Shown here: positions 11,121-22,010 of the stretch, one piece after another | Position numbering within the stretch: position 1 is the first letter of the stretch | Layout of the letters: each line of letters opens with the position of its first letter | Origin: Anomaloglossus baeobatrachus | Taxonomy: Eukaryota; Chordata; Amphibia; Anura; Aromobatidae | Direction: 5' to 3' | NCBI RefSeq assembly: GCF_048569485.1 | Contig: NC_134356.1 | Location: forward strand, 532,158,556 to 532,222,555 | Length of the DNA stretch: 64,000 nt | Program-made: the position numbers and the translations under genes | The notes under the pieces: generated by a model | Told to the model about the DNA's origin: nothing | What the model saw: only the letters and a program-made list of their open reading frames with translations | Database searches by the model: none

Positions 11121-11891
11121 AGTTGCACTTTCAGTGATTTTGGTACTGAGGGTGAGGGCAGTATAGAGAGGGGATAGCATGGGGGACATTGTGAGGGTAC
11201 AGCTCAGGAGGGGGAGTGTGAGGAGGGGGCACAGTATAGACATTTGGAAGTATAGTGGGTACACAATGTAGAGGACGGTGTGAAGAGGGGGCCCAGAACT
11301 GAAAGAATAGTCCATGTACCATAAGAATGACATTGTGGGGGTCATTTTGTGCAGGGAGCACAGTGAGGGGCAATTATTTATTCAGACGCACAGCGTAGGT
11401 CATATATTTATATTTAGGAGCATTATAATCATTCTGCTATTTATTTTAAGGGCATAATGTCGAGATGTGCTGCAGAAGACCCGGGAGGTCTGCAGAGAGG
11501 AGCTGTTGATGTGAAAAGTCATCATGACGTCTGGACAAGATGGAGAAGAAAGAATAAGATGACTCCGATCAGAGAAGATGTCACCTACAAGGTACCTGGA
11601 TGTAACTGTATGTTTGTGATACTCAATGCTTCTCATCAGGACTGTGGTTCCTGTATGGTCCAAAGTCTGATAAATACTGATAACAACTCCCAGCATTTTC
11701 TTACATTTGTTAAGGACATACTGGGAGTTGTTAATTCATGTGATACAAATGTATATGGGGATGTGACACTACAATATATTGTTGTAGTAAATTTGGTACT
11801 GTAGTCATGTATTGGTGGTTCTGGTGATATATTCGTTTACTGATGAGGGTGCTAGTGATGTATTTTGGTATTGCTTTTGGTTCTGGTGCTG
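11121..11891. other. hAT interior without an identified gene
   Basis: Degenerate continuation of the minisatellite to about 11380. A 115-residue plus-strand frame at 11457-11804 (KSHHDVWTRWRRKNKMTPIR near its start) matches nothing I know. Confidence 0.4.
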
Positions 11892-11893
11892 TA

Positions 11894-13448
11894 CACCATG
11901 TGCAGAATTATTAGGCAAGTTGTATTTTAGAGGATTTTTTTTATTATTGATCAACAACTATGTTCTCAATTAGCCCAAAAGACTCATAAATATCAAATCT
12001 TAATATTTTTGGCAGTTGGAGTGGGGTTTTTTAGATTTGGCTATCTTAGTAGCATATCTGTTTGTGCAGGTAACTATTACTGTGCAGAATTATTAGGCAA
12101 CTTAATAAAAAGCAAATCTATTCCCATCTCACTTGTTTATTTTCACCAGGTAAACCAATATAACTGCACAAAATTTAGAAATAAACATTTCTGACATGCA
12201 AAAACAAAACCCCAAAAAATAAGTGCCCAATATCGCCCCCTTTCTTTCTGATGACACTCAGCAGCCGACCATCCATAGATTCTGTCAGTGCTTGATCTGT
12301 TTACGATCCACATTGCGTGCAGCAGCCACCACAGCCTCCAGACACTGCTACAAGAGGTGGACTGTTTTCCCTTCCTGTAGATCTCACATTTTATGAGGGG
12401 CTACAGGTTCTCTATGGGGTTCAGATCAGGTGAACAAGGGGGCCATGTCATTATTTTTTCATCTTTTAGACCTTTACTGGCCGGCCACGCTGTGGAGTAG
12501 TTGGATTAATGTGATGGAGCATTGTCCTGCATGAAAATCATGTTTTTCTTGAACGATACCGACTTCTTCCTTTACCACTGCTTGAAGAAGTTGTCTTCCA
12601 GAAACTGGCAGTAGGTCTGGGAGTTGAGCTTCACTCCATCCTCAACGCGAAAAGGTCCCACAAGTTGATCTTTGATGATACCAGCCCATAGCAGTGCCCA
12701 CCTCCACCTTGCTGACGTCTAAGTCAGAGTGGAGCTCTATGCCCTTTATAGATCCAGCCTCTGGCCCATCCATCTGGCCCATCAAGAGTCACTCTCATTT
12801 CATCAGACAATAAAACCTTTGAAACATCAGTCTTAAGATATTTCTTGGCCCAGTCTTGACATTTTATCTTCTGTGTCTTGTTCAGAGGTGGTGGTTTTCA
12901 GCCTTCCTTACCTTGGCCATGTCCCTGAGTATGGCACACCTTGTGCTTTTTGATACTTCAGTAACGTTGCAGCTGTGAAATATGGCCAAACTGGTGGCAA
13001 ATGGCATCTTGGCAGCTTCATGCTTGATTTTTCTCAATTCATGGGCAGTTATTTTGCGCCTTTTTTGCCCAACACACTTCTTGCGACCCTGTTGGCTATT
13101 TGCCATGAAACGCTTGATTGTTCGGTGATCACGCTTCAAAAGTTTGGCAATTTCAAGACTGCTGCATCCCTCTGCAAGACATCTCACAATATGGACTTTT
13201 CAGAGCCCGTCACATCTCTCTTTTGACCCATTATGCCAAAGGAAAAAGAAGTTGCCTAATAATTAAGCACACCTTATATAGGGTGTTGATGTCATTACAT
13301 CGCACCCCTCCTCATTACAGAGATGCACATCACCGGATTTACTTAATTGGTAGTTGGCTCTCAGCCTATACAGCTTGTAGTAGGACAACATGTATAAAAG
13401 TATCATGTAATCAAAATACTCATTTGTCTAATAATTCTGCACACAGTG
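11894..13448 (-). mobile_element. Tc1/mariner-superfamily element nested in the hAT
   Basis: The ends pair as CACCATGTGCAGAATTATTA at the left and the complement of CACTGTGTGCAGAATTATTA at the right, flanked by TA at 11892-11893 and 13449-13450. The terminal motif recurs internally at 12082, a subterminal repeat likely recognised by the transposase. Transposase remains are on the minus strand. Confidence 0.85.
12240..13226 (-). pseudogene. Mariner-type transposase pseudogene
   Basis: The N-terminal DNA-binding part is still open for 101 residues (12882-13187): CSSLEIAKLLKRDHRTIKRF at about residues 8-27 is a helix-turn-helix. Further left the frame is lost, but pieces such as KVLLSDEMRVTLDGPDGW (12760-12825) and GWYHQRSTCG (near 12670) mark the first catalytic aspartate region. 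Several frameshifts and stops are needed to explain the pieces, so the gene is dead. Confidence 0.75.
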
Positions 13449-13553
13449 TATTTATGTACATTTTACTGATTCTGATCCTGTACACACGCAGCAAGCCATG
13501 ATTTGTAAAATTACATGACTGCAAGGGTTTCTACATTATGTTAGTAGCATTAA

Positions 13554-13864
13554 AGGGGTTGTCCAGGTTTGTGATGAAAGTTTCTATGTGACTGCAGACT
13601 TCTGAATCCTCAGTGTGCACACTGCACACTGTCAGGACTCTCCGATGCCAGCAGTGAGAGCTTGAGGGCATGTAACTATTTAGTGAGGCTGCAGACGTCT
13701 AATTTGAATGTGGCCGGAAGTAAGCAAATCGCATACTTGCAGTCCCATGACCACTTGCTCATGGCACGGGAAAATCATGACAGTGTGCAGTCCGCAAGCT
13801 GTGAGAATTCAGAAGTCTGCAGTCATATAACTACAAATTTTCCTTGTCGAGCTGGACAACCCCT
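13554..13864. mobile_element. piggyBac-type MITE, 311 bp
   Basis: AGGGGTTGTCCAGGTT at the left is inverted at the right (AGCTGGACAACCCCT), and TTAA flanks both ends (13550-13553 and 13865-13868). TTAA is the obligate piggyBac target. There is no coding capacity; an interior palindromic pair around ACTTCTGAATCC and GAATTCAGAAGT extends the fold. Confidence 0.75.
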
Positions 13865-13868
13865 TTAA

Positions 13869-14567
13869 TAATAAAAGTAAGCCCCGTAGCATGCCCAATC
13901 CAACAACCTGTAATATACTCAATGTAAGGATTCAGCTCTGCTTGCTAATTTTAGAAGTGGTCACATGACCACTTGCAGGTCATTTTAATACTTTGAGTCA
14001 CAATTAGCTTCTCTTTCTGCTTCTCTTTATGGGCTGTAGTATTTCACTGAACATTGAGAGAGTTAGGAAGAGCAGCTCATCGGCACGTGTGAAAATGGCG
14101 TATGAGCGGTCACATGACAACTACTCAAACCGCATAAGCCATGTATAGAAGGGGGCGCCAAACTGAACTCCTTCTCCATGGACAGGAAAACCTAGATCCA
14201 CCTCTGATACTGTGTATGGCATACCGTGTACAGACATCAGCTGCTATGGACTACTCCGGAGATAATACAATAGAGAGCACATTGTTATTTTTAGCAACCA
14301 TTGCTGCCAGTGAGAACTTTCCCTTTATTTATTTTTACTATTCCTTCGCAGTCTTAACATTGGGATCAATAAAAAAATGCGAGTAACTTTATTTTCTGTG
14401 TATAAGTGTAAATCTGAATGTGGCAGAACAGGATAAGATCCATGCTCAGTGGATTTATATCTAAATGCTACAGTTTGTGCTCTACTGTTATGGCTAAAAA
14501 TGTTAACGTTATGGGGCCCCCACCAGATTTTCTGCCCAGGGGCCCCCACCAACCTTAATCTGGCCCT
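13869..14567. other. hAT interior, nothing else recognised
   Basis: Unassigned sequence leading to the right terminal block of the hAT. No credible gene or repeat was seen. Confidence 0.4.
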
Positions 14568-14576
14568 GCCTGCTGG

Positions 14577-15667
14577 CGTAAGTGGAGCAGAGAACAGATG
14601 ATTCTCTACTTCGGTACAACTGTTAATATTGTTAACATCCTGAGAATGCAGATACTGTTAACAGTGTGGCGATGAATGCTGACCAGTCTGGCCTGGACTC
14701 TAGCATCTTCAATGCTGAAAAGTCATCATCCAAGTCATCCACAGGCCTCAAGATATATATCCCACCATTAGATTATTCATATTCAGATTTTCAACAATAA
14801 GATATTAACCTATGGCACCATGGAAATAGGACTTTTCACCCCTTAATAGATTGACTTGTTTGTACTGTTTTTATGTTCTCCTCTTTGTAGTTTTACCTGT
14901 GTATCTGCCTAAAAACAATATGCGCATGTATTTCTTATCCTTGACATATATATCCAATAAATTGTCTTCCAATACTGCATATACTGTTTGCTATGTTTAC
15001 TGATCGTGCTGTATGATCCTCTGTTTATATGAAATTAAGATACATTAAAAATTATATGCATTGCTTTAAAAAAAGCAGTCATACAAAAAAGTTTGATGTG
15101 AAAAAGAGAAAACTCAGGCAGTTTAGCCAAAAATCTAAATATAGAATGTGCGTGCCATCGTGAAACCAGTCTACAAAATGACCTAAAAAAGAAACTCCTC
15201 CTGATGAAATGATAGACATCAAATCTGTTTCTGCCACCTACTGGGAAGATAAACTATTGCAGGGAAATTGTGCTTGAATGTTTTTTGTTGTGCAGTTTCT
15301 ATTACATTGTAAAAAATCATCAAATAAATACTCAAAAGCAACCCAATCATGTAAAAAAAAATGTGCACACAGTGATTATTCCTCGATATTACTAATTTGA
15401 GTAAACAATCACATGAAAGCATGTATGCAATTTCCTCAGTACATCGATACTGTTAACAGCCGGTGTGAGACAGAGAGCCATTGGTTCCCTGCTCTGTCAG
15501 TCACTCCAGAAGGCTGCCTCTGGCTTGCAGTCTATTGGAGGTCAGCGCCACACAGGAAGTGTAGGGCAGCATGACAACCCCTAGAACGGTGACTGCTAGA
15601 CAAACCAGAAAAGGAGATAGAGGCTGCGGTAAGTTTTGATTAAGGGAGTATAATTTTAATAATTATA
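14577..15667. other. AT-rich spacer, nothing recognised
   Basis: No TIR, LTR or protein similarity stood out. Short frames at 15219-15422 and elsewhere look like chance. Confidence 0.45.
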
Positions 15668-15830
15668 CTAGAAGATGGCCAGATTCTAACGCATCGGGTA
15701 TTCTAGAATTTGTGTAGTTAATGTATGATTTTTGTTATATATATAGATGTTGTTGTGTGTAGTTAATGTATTATTTTTGTTTTATATATATATATAGATA
15801 TATATATATAGATATATATATATATATATA

Positions 15831-17482
15831 CAGTTAGGTCCAGAAATATTTGGACAGTGACACAATTTTCGCGAGTTGGGCTCTGCATGCCACCACATTG
15901 GATTTGAAATGAAATCTCTACAACAGAATTCAAGTGCAGATTGTAACGTTTAATTTGAAGGTTTGAACAAAAATATCTGATAGAAATTGTAGGAATTGTA
16001 CACATTTCTTTACAAACACTCCACATTTTAGGAGGTCAAAAGTAATTGGACAAATAAACCAAACCCAAACAAAATATTTTTATTTTCAATATTTTGTTGC
16101 GAATCCTTTGGAGGCAATCACTGCCTTAAGTCTGGAACCCATGGACATCACCAAACGCTGGGTTTCCTCCTTCTTAATGCTTTGCCAGGCCTTTACAGCC
16201 GCAGCCTTCAGGTCTTGCTTGTTTGTGGGTCTTTCCGTCTTAAGTCTGGATTTGAGCAAGTGAAATGCATGCTCAATTGGGTTAAGATCTGGTGATTGAC
16301 TTGGCCATTGCAGAATGTTCCACTTTTTTGCACTCATGAACTCCTGGGTAGCTTTGGCTGTATGCTTGGGGTCATTGTCCATCTGTACTATGAAGCGCCG
16401 TCCGATCAACTTTGCGGCATTTGGCTGAATCTGGTCTGAAAGTATATCCCGGTACACTTCAGAATTCATCCGGCTACTCTTCTCTGATGTTATGTCATCA
16501 ATAAACACAAGTGACCCAGTGCCATTGAAAGCCATGCATGCCCATGCCATCACGTTGCCTCCACCATGTTTTACAGAGGATGTGGTGTGCCTTGGATCAT
16601 GTGCCGTTCCCTTTCTTCTCCAAACTTTTTTCTTCCCATCATTCTGGTACAGGTTGATCTTTGTCTCATCTGTCCATAGAATACTTTTCCAAAACTGAGC
16701 TGGCTTCATGAGGTGTTTTTCAGCAAATTTAACTCTGGCCTGTCTATTTTTGGAATTGATGAATGGTTTGCATCTAGATGTGAACCCTTTGTATTTACTT
16801 TCATGGAGTCTTCTCTTTACTGTTGACTTAGAGACTGATACACCTACTTGACTGAGAGTGTTCTGGACTTCAGTTGATGTTGTGAACGGGTTCTTCTTCA
16901 CCAAAGAAAGTATGCGGCGATCATCCACCACTGTTGTCATCCGTGGACGCCCAGGCCTTTTTGAGTTCCCAAGCTCACCAGTCAATTCCTTTTTTCTCAG
17001 AATGTACCCGACTGTTGATTTTGCTACTCCAAGCATGTCTGCTATCTCTCTGATGGATTTTTTATTTTTTTTCAGCCTCAGGATGTTCTGCTTCACCTCA
17101 ATTGAGAGTTCCTTAGACCGCATGTTGTCTGGTCACAGCAACAGCTTCCAAATGCAAAACCACACACCTGTAATCAACCCCAGACCTTTTAACTACTTCA
17201 TTGATTACAGGTTAACGAGGGAGATGCCTTCAGAGTTAATTGCAGCTCTTAGAGTCCCTTGTCCAATTACTTTTGGTCCCTTGAAAAAGAGGAGGCTATG
17301 CATTACAGAGCTATGATTCCTAAACCCTTTCTCCGATTTGGATGTGAAAACTCTCATATTGCAGCTGGGAGTGTGCACTTTCAGCCCATATTATATATAT
17401 AATTGTAATTCTGAACATGTTTTTGTAAACAGCTAAAATAACAAAACTTGTGTCACTGTCCAAATATTTCTGGACCTAACTG
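15831..17482 (-). mobile_element. Tc1 element copy A, 1652 bp, full length
   Basis: Terminal inverted repeats start CAGTTAGGTCCAGAAATATT and the element is flanked by TA. It is inserted in a TA microsatellite inside the Helitron-like element. It has the same length as copy B at 23400 and encodes an uninterrupted transposase. The AATATTT in the terminus makes a small palindrome within the repeat. Confidence 0.95.
16086..17123 (-). CDS. Tc1 transposase, 345 residues, intact
   Basis: This nuclear enzyme would bind the terminal repeats and move the element to a new TA site. Residues 8-45 form the first helix-turn-helix (SIREIADMLGVAKSTVGYIL), PGRPR at 57-61 is the AT-hook-like linker, and a second helix-turn-helix spans about 78-106. 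The catalytic triad is complete: D152 in WTDET, D249 in QMDND, and E284 in SPDLNPIE, with the DD34E spacing of Tc1. The glycine box VKHGGGNVMAW is at 184-194. Compared with copy B there are 7 amino-acid differences in 345. The ATG start gives the usual length for the family. Confidence 0.95.
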   Translation of the reverse strand: MRSKELSIEVKQNILRLKKNKKSIREIADMLGVAKSTVGYILRKKELTGELGNSKRPGRPRMTTVVDDRRILSLVKKNPFTTSTEVQNTLSQVGVSVSKSTVKRRLHESKYKGFTSRCKPFINSKNRQARVKFAEKHLMKPAQFWKSILWTDETKINLYQNDGKKKVWRRKGTAHDPRHTTSSVKHGGGNVMAWACMAFNGTGSLVFIDDITSEKSSRMNSEVYRDILSDQIQPNAAKLIGRRFIVQMDNDPKHTAKATQEFMSAKKWNILQWPSQSPDLNPIEHAFHLLKSRLKTERPTNKQDLKAAAVKAWQSIKKEETQRLVMSMGSRLKAVIASKGFATKY

Positions 17483-17485
17483 TAT

Positions 17486-17925
17486 AGATATAGATGTTGT
17501 GTGTAGTTGCCAAGTGTTTGTGTAGGGCACTGTAAATGTTCTGGGTGTTGTCTGGGTGGGGGGGTGTGAGAGCGGTGTTGTTTGTGTGCTTCGTTGTGTG
17601 TGCTGCGTTGTTTGTGGAGCCCTGTGTGTCTGCTGCGTTGTGTGTGTGTGGTGCTGTGTGTGTTGCGCGGTTTGTGTGGGTGTGTGTGGGGTGCGTGTGT
17701 GTTTTGGGGGAGGTATGTTTTGTGCAGTGTGTGTGTGTTGCGCGGTGTGTGTGTATATTTTTCTGTGTGTGCCGCGGTGTTTGTGTGTGCGTGGTGTTTT
17801 ATGTGTTGGGTGTTGTGTGTGTGCGGCGTTGTCTGTGTAGGGCAGTGTTTGTGGTTCCCAGTGTGTGTGGTGTATTGTGCGGTGCGTGTGGCGCGGTGTG
17901 TGTGTTTTGGGGGAGGTGTGCACCC
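17486..17925. repeat. GT-rich simple sequence
   Basis: TGTGTG-rich sequence with irregular units such as GTGTTTGTGTGGGTGTG. It lies between the Tc1 and the ordered minisatellites of the Helitron-like element. Confidence 0.7.
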
Positions 17926-18192
17926 CCATCGAGCTCCATCCCCCATGCTGCGCACCCCCATCGATCTCCATCCCTTATGCTGCGCATCCCCCATCGAGCT
18001 CCATCCCCCATGCTGCGCACCCCCCATCGTGCTCCATCCCCCATGCTGCGCACCCCCCATCATGCTCCATCCCCCATGCTGCGCACCCCAATCGTGCTTT
18101 ATCCCCCATGCTGCGCACCCCCCATCGTTCTTCATCCCCCATGCTGCGCACCCCCATTCGTGCTTCATTCCCCCATGCTGCGCACCCATCAT
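17926..18192. repeat. 33-bp minisatellite, about 8 units
   Basis: The unit contains CCATGCTGCGCACCCCC and CATCGTGCTCCATC; the CTGCGC marker recurs at 17948, 17980 and 18013, a 32-33-bp period. Confidence 0.85.
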
Positions 18193-18194
18193 GC

Positions 18195-18895
18195 TAGGAG
18201 GACTATAATAGGAGGAGTATAATAGGAGTAGTAGTCCTGGGGAGAGAGGAGTATAATAGGTGGAGTAGTCCTGGGGAGAGTGGAGCATAATAGGAGGAGT
18301 AGTCCTGGGGAGAGAGGAGTATAATAGGAGGAGTAGTCCTGGGGAGAGAGGAGTATAATAGTAGGAGTAGTCCTGGGGAGAGAGGAGTATAATAGGAGGA
18401 GTAGTCCTGGGGAGAGAGGAGTATAATAGGAGGAGTAGTCCTGGGGAGAGAGGAGTATAATAGGAGGAGTAATCCTGGGGAGAGAGGAGTATAATAGGCG
18501 GAGTAGTCCTGGGGAGAGAGGAGTATAATAGGCAAAGTAGTCCTGGGGAGAGAGGAGTATAATAGGCGGAGTAGGCCTGGGAAGAGGGGAGTATAATAGG
18601 CGGAGTAGCCTGGGAAGAGGGGAGTATAATAGATGGAGTAGTCCTGAGGAGAGGGGAGTAAAATAGGCAGAGTAGTCCTGGGGGGTGAGGAGTATAATAG
18701 GCGGAGTAGTCTTTGGGAGAGAGGAGTATAATAGGCGGAGTAGTCCTGGGGAGAGAAGAGTATAATAGATGGAGTAGTCCTGTGGAGAGAGGAGTATAAT
18801 AGGTGGAGTAGTCCAGGGAGAGAGGAGTATAATAGCAGGAGTAGTCCTGGGGAGAGAGGAGTCTAATAGGTGGAGTAGTCCTGGGGAGGAGGTGT
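18195..18895. repeat. 34-bp minisatellite, about 20 units
   Basis: The unit ATAATAGGAGGAGTAGTCCT plus GGGGAGAGAGGAGT repeats with a 34-bp period (for example 18321 to 18355). Most units differ at one to three positions. Confidence 0.9.
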
Positions 18896-18904
18896 ATAGG
18901 TGCC

Positions 18905-19345
18905 CAATGTGTGCTGTGTGCGGGGGGTGTGGCCGAACAAGCAATGTGTGCGGGGGGTGTGGCCAAACGGGCAATGTGTGCGGGGGGCGTGGCCGAACGG
19001 GCAATGTGTGCGGGGGGCGTGGCCGAGCGGGCAGTTAGTGTGGGGGTGTTGCCGAGTGGGCAAGGTGTGCGGGGGTGTTGCCGAGCGGGCAGGGCATGCG
19101 GGGGGCGTGGCCAAGCGGGCGTGGCGAGTGGGGGGCGTGGCCGAGCGGGCAGCGCGTGCGGGGAGCGTGGCACAGCGGGCAGCGCATGCGGGGGACATGG
19201 CCCAGCGGGCAGCGCATTCTGGGGTGTGGCCCAGTGGGCAGCACGTGCAAAGGGCGTGGCCCAGTGGGCAGCACGTGCGGGGGCGTGGCCCAGCGGGCAG
19301 CGCGTGCGGGGGGCATTATGTGTGCGGGGGGCGTGGCCGAGCCAA
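18905..19345. repeat. 30-bp GC-rich minisatellite, about 14 units
   Basis: The unit GCGGGGGGCGTGGCCGAGCG plus GGCAATGTGT repeats every 30 bp (18961 to 18991). The purine-rich strand is the plus strand. Confidence 0.9.
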
Positions 19346-19498
19346 CCAGCTAATGCGATGGTTGTCACTGTAATGACGTAATTTTGGAGCATGACAGACA
19401 GAATAAAGCAATTATATATATAGATAGGGCTTAGGGTAGCTGTGTGCCCATCATACCATTTATAGGTAGCTGTGGCCATTATATTGTATATAGGGAGC

Positions 19499-20589
19499 TG
19501 TTACATCTCGTGGCTCTCCTGAGGCAAGGACTGAGGCAGTCTCCCATTCCTTGCCTGCCACGAGCATTCCTGCTCAGCAGCGCCGAAGGTCTGCCAGACT
19601 GCGCAGTGCGCAGGAGATACCTTCTCAGAGAGGCAGCAGAAGGGTGACACCTAGTGGTTCTCCTGTTACAAGGAGTGAAGCGGTCTCCCATTCCTGGCCT
19701 GCCGCAGACTCTCCTGCTCAGCGGCCCCGAAGGTCTGCGAGGCTGCGCAATGTGCAGAGGTTTACTGCTCAGGGAAGCAGTGAGATTCCCGTTATCTCTG
19801 CACATTGTGAGACCGAGGATCCCGCCTCTATTTCCCAGAGGCAGGAGGGTGAGCATGTGCAATGCGTGGTGGGTCCTGATTCGCTCACTGACGTCACACG
19901 GCTTGATGACAAGGCTGGTGACGTGGTGAATCCTGACTGGCCAGGCTGGGACGTCGTGGACCCTGATTGGGTCAAGTCCGTCATCTCCGCCTCGCGCCCG
20001 CCCTCGGGTGGAGCTGCACCTCCTTAAAAGCTCCCCCTGCCATCATGGCGGCGCGCGACCGTCCTTCTATGTTTGGATGTCTGGCAGCGTGCTGCCACGC
20101 CACTGCTCAGGCATTACTGTCTCTTGTGGGCTTGGCCCTTGCTGCTCCGGCAGTACCTCGTTTGCAGGCCGTGTTCCTGCCTTGCTGATCCGGCAGTACC
20201 CCCGTCAACAGGCCGTGTTCCTGTCCCAGGTGAGCTCCTCAAGTCTCCTTTGGACTCACCTGGTTATTGAAAGCACACGTGCGTGGGCACCTCTGTGCTA
20301 CCCTCGTGCCATATTCTCGTGACTTCCACTGGCACACGTGCGTGGGCACCTCTGTGCTTCCCCGTGCAACAGGTACACCGAGCCGTGAGATCTGTGCCAT
20401 ACAACCCTCACGGGTTAGGGCAGATCGGTGTACATAGATCGTCTGTGACATTCCAGACGATCGCTAGCAGCAACCCGCTCACTCTTCACCCACCATAGCG
20501 GCGGTCCCTTACACCGCACAGTGGACCTTGACCGGCGGAAGCAGTCCATTTCCCATCTTGGCACGCTTCCCCGGGTCCCCCTCGTAACA
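19499..20589. repeat. Solo LTR, 1091 bp (fossil)
   Basis: The segment starts TGTTAC and ends GTAACA, and GGGAGC flanks both ends (19493-19498 and 20590-20595). No internal retroelement sequence is present, so this looks like the product of recombination between two LTRs. The termini resemble those of the gypsy LTR at 3696-4843, but the bodies are not obviously alike. Internal duplicated blocks (TCTCCCATTCCT... at 19539 and 19684; GCACACGTGCGTGGGCACC at 20274 and 20334) are present. Confidence 0.75.
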
Positions 20590-20631
20590 GGGAGCTGTGA
20601 GGCCATCATATAATATAGTGATAGATGGGTA

Positions 20632-20638
20632 AAATATA

Positions 20639-20688
<50 letters not shown>
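20632..20688. repeat. (TA)n microsatellite
   Basis: Nearly pure TA dinucleotide run, interrupted once near 20643. Confidence 0.95.
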
Positions 20689-20690
<2 letters not shown>

Positions 20691-20789
20691 GAAAAAGAGA
20701 ATTTCATCCAGTGTATCACTCCATAAAGCGGTCTCCTTTATTAAAAATTAACTCTTATTTTTACAAAGGTAAAAAAGCCATCATTCTTA

Positions 20790-20850
20790 GATGTTTGCTT
20801 CAGATTACATGTTTCGACGTGCTTGACATCTTTATCCTGGTTTATAGACT
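20790..20850 (-). ncRNA. Hammerhead ribozyme relic
   Basis: On the minus strand a short stem (GATGT/ACGTC with a wobble pair) is followed by GAAA, the palindrome ACATGT and an A, as in the stem II, GAAA, stem III part of the ribozymes further right. The CTGANGA box is not intact, so this is at best a decayed copy. Confidence 0.3.
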
Positions 20851-21023
20851 ATGACGCTGACCCGTGAGATCTATGGGCCCTGGCGGTTGCCCTATCCCTC
20901 TCTGTGGGTGGTTGTCTGCTTTTGGGACTTTGAGAGCAGAATTTTAGGTCTTGTCCCAGTCAATCGGTTGATTAGCTAGGCCGTTGGTTCGGGTCCTGGC
21001 TTCAAGGTCCGAGTACCCCCTCT

Positions 21024-21290
21024 GTGCATGGTTTCCGGGTTGGGTCTCTGGTGTCGGTACCGGCGGGCTCCAACCCTGTCCCAGTCCACCTCGGATCTCC
21101 GGCTGCCATCTTCCCATCGCCTGCCGATGGGGACCACCATCTGCCACCTAGCCAAGGTACCCTGGCACCGTTTGTCGCAGACCTTACCCCTGCCATGAAA
21201 GACTCTGTGTCTGACAGGGTGTATTTCACCACTGACACCTGGATGAGCAAATATGGCCAGGGTATTACATCTTGCTGTCTTCGCAGATCG
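21024..21290 (+). pseudogene. hAT transposase fragment
   Basis: The stretch VYFTTDTWMSKYGQG (near 21220-21265) matches the conserved start of the hAT catalytic domain, where the aspartate of TTDTW is one of the metal-binding residues. The same motif occurs as LTTDTWTSACGQG in the full element at 29508-29550. The open frame is 89 residues and lacks both the zinc finger and the C-terminal dimerisation region, so it is a relic. Confidence 0.65.
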
Positions 21291-21639
21291 TAGAGTGGTT
21301 GTCGACCTTTTTTCCTGGACCTTTCTTAGTAAATTGCAATGCTAGGGTGACCCCCGAAGGGCAGATCATCTAGTGGAAAGTTTTGTTGCCACAGCGGGAA
21401 ATCTCCAGGGAACTTTAACCAACTCGTCTACTGCAGGTGTCCGTAGATCCATTCTCATTAGGAGGTGTCCCACCAAACAGGGGGTGGGGGAAAGTGATGA
21501 AAGTGTGAATTCCAGCTCCAATAGGGACTTTACATTTAAAAAATCCAGACTGGTCCAACGTTGGAGAAATTCAGACATGTCATAGCCCAGTGTAATTTAG
21601 GCCTAGAGGTTATGGAATGTGACGCTGGCCAGCACAAAT

Positions 21640-22010
21640 CGCTGTTTTCAACTCCATCCTGTGTGCCACACCTGGACTAGAGACTGAGCCACAGCTTAAT
21701 GGACAGCCTGTCACTGCCCTAATGGACTCAGGTAGTCCTGTGACACTGGTACATGACAGCCTCATACCAAGGTGTCACTTACTTGACAGGGACATAAGTG
21801 TTATAGGTATTCATGGTAACACCAGGGTGTATCCTGTGGCCATTATGAAAATACAGACATCACATTGGATAGTGGATTACATATATATAGTAGATAAGTA
21901 GGGGTGGTAAGAGTCCTTATCTATAAAGTAATTTTGGGGCAAGATTTTTCCTTGCTTTGGAAACTATGGAGGAAACCAGAAGCCCCGGTAAAAGAGACGA
22001 AAGCTAAATT
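21640..22010 (+). pseudogene. LTR retroelement protease-region relic (fossil)
   Basis: A translated stretch contains an aspartic protease core (ALMDSGSPVTLVHDSL near 21712-21760) followed by a GIHGNT turn and an ILGQDF-like segment near 21935, the layout of a retroelement protease. I cannot assign the family beyond LTR retroelement. It is broken and no LTRs were recognised around it. Confidence 0.6.

Larger units (their letters stand above)
8820..14568. mobile_element. Non-autonomous hAT element, 5.7 kb, with CAGGGCC termini
   Basis: CAGGGCCGGATTA at 8820 faces the complement of CAGGGCCAGATTA ending at 14568, and CCTGCTGG is duplicated exactly at 8812-8819 and 14569-14576. A CAGGG terminus with an 8-bp duplication is the hAT signature. 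GGGGCCCCCACCA blocks lie just inside both ends. There is no transposase. The length comes from a 90-bp minisatellite, a nested mariner and a nested piggyBac-type MITE. Confidence 0.9.
15668..19424 (-). mobile_element. Helitron-like element enlarged by minisatellites
   Basis: On the minus strand the left end reads ...CTTCTAG followed by T, and 7 bases before the CTAG is a hairpin (CCCGAT/ATCTGG, one mismatch; plus-strand 15679-15698). The right end, on the minus strand, begins TCTATATATATAATTGC after an A. TC at the 5' end, a hairpin plus CTAG at the 3' end and insertion between A and T are Helitron hallmarks. No Rep/helicase gene is present. An intact Tc1 at 15831-17482 accounts for 1.65 kb and the rest is mostly tandem arrays. 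Confidence 0.55.

Noticed and set aside
9609-11345. Minus-strand frame of 578 residues, with further long frames in the other phases
   Set aside because: It is the 90-bp minisatellite read in frame: 90 is a multiple of three, so all phases without stops stay open. The protein is a pure repeat without a fold signature.
11457-11804. 115-residue frame as a possible host exon
   Set aside because: It lies inside the hAT unit, has no recognised domain and is short enough to be chance.
16492-17316. Opposite-strand frames of up to 188 residues over each Tc1 copy
   Set aside because: They are shadows of the transposase gene, repeated in all three copies.
17476-19479. Minus-strand frame of 667 residues and several plus-strand frames of 90-230 residues
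   Set aside because: Read-through of GT-rich and 33-, 34- and 30-bp arrays in the Helitron-like element; low-complexity sequence only.
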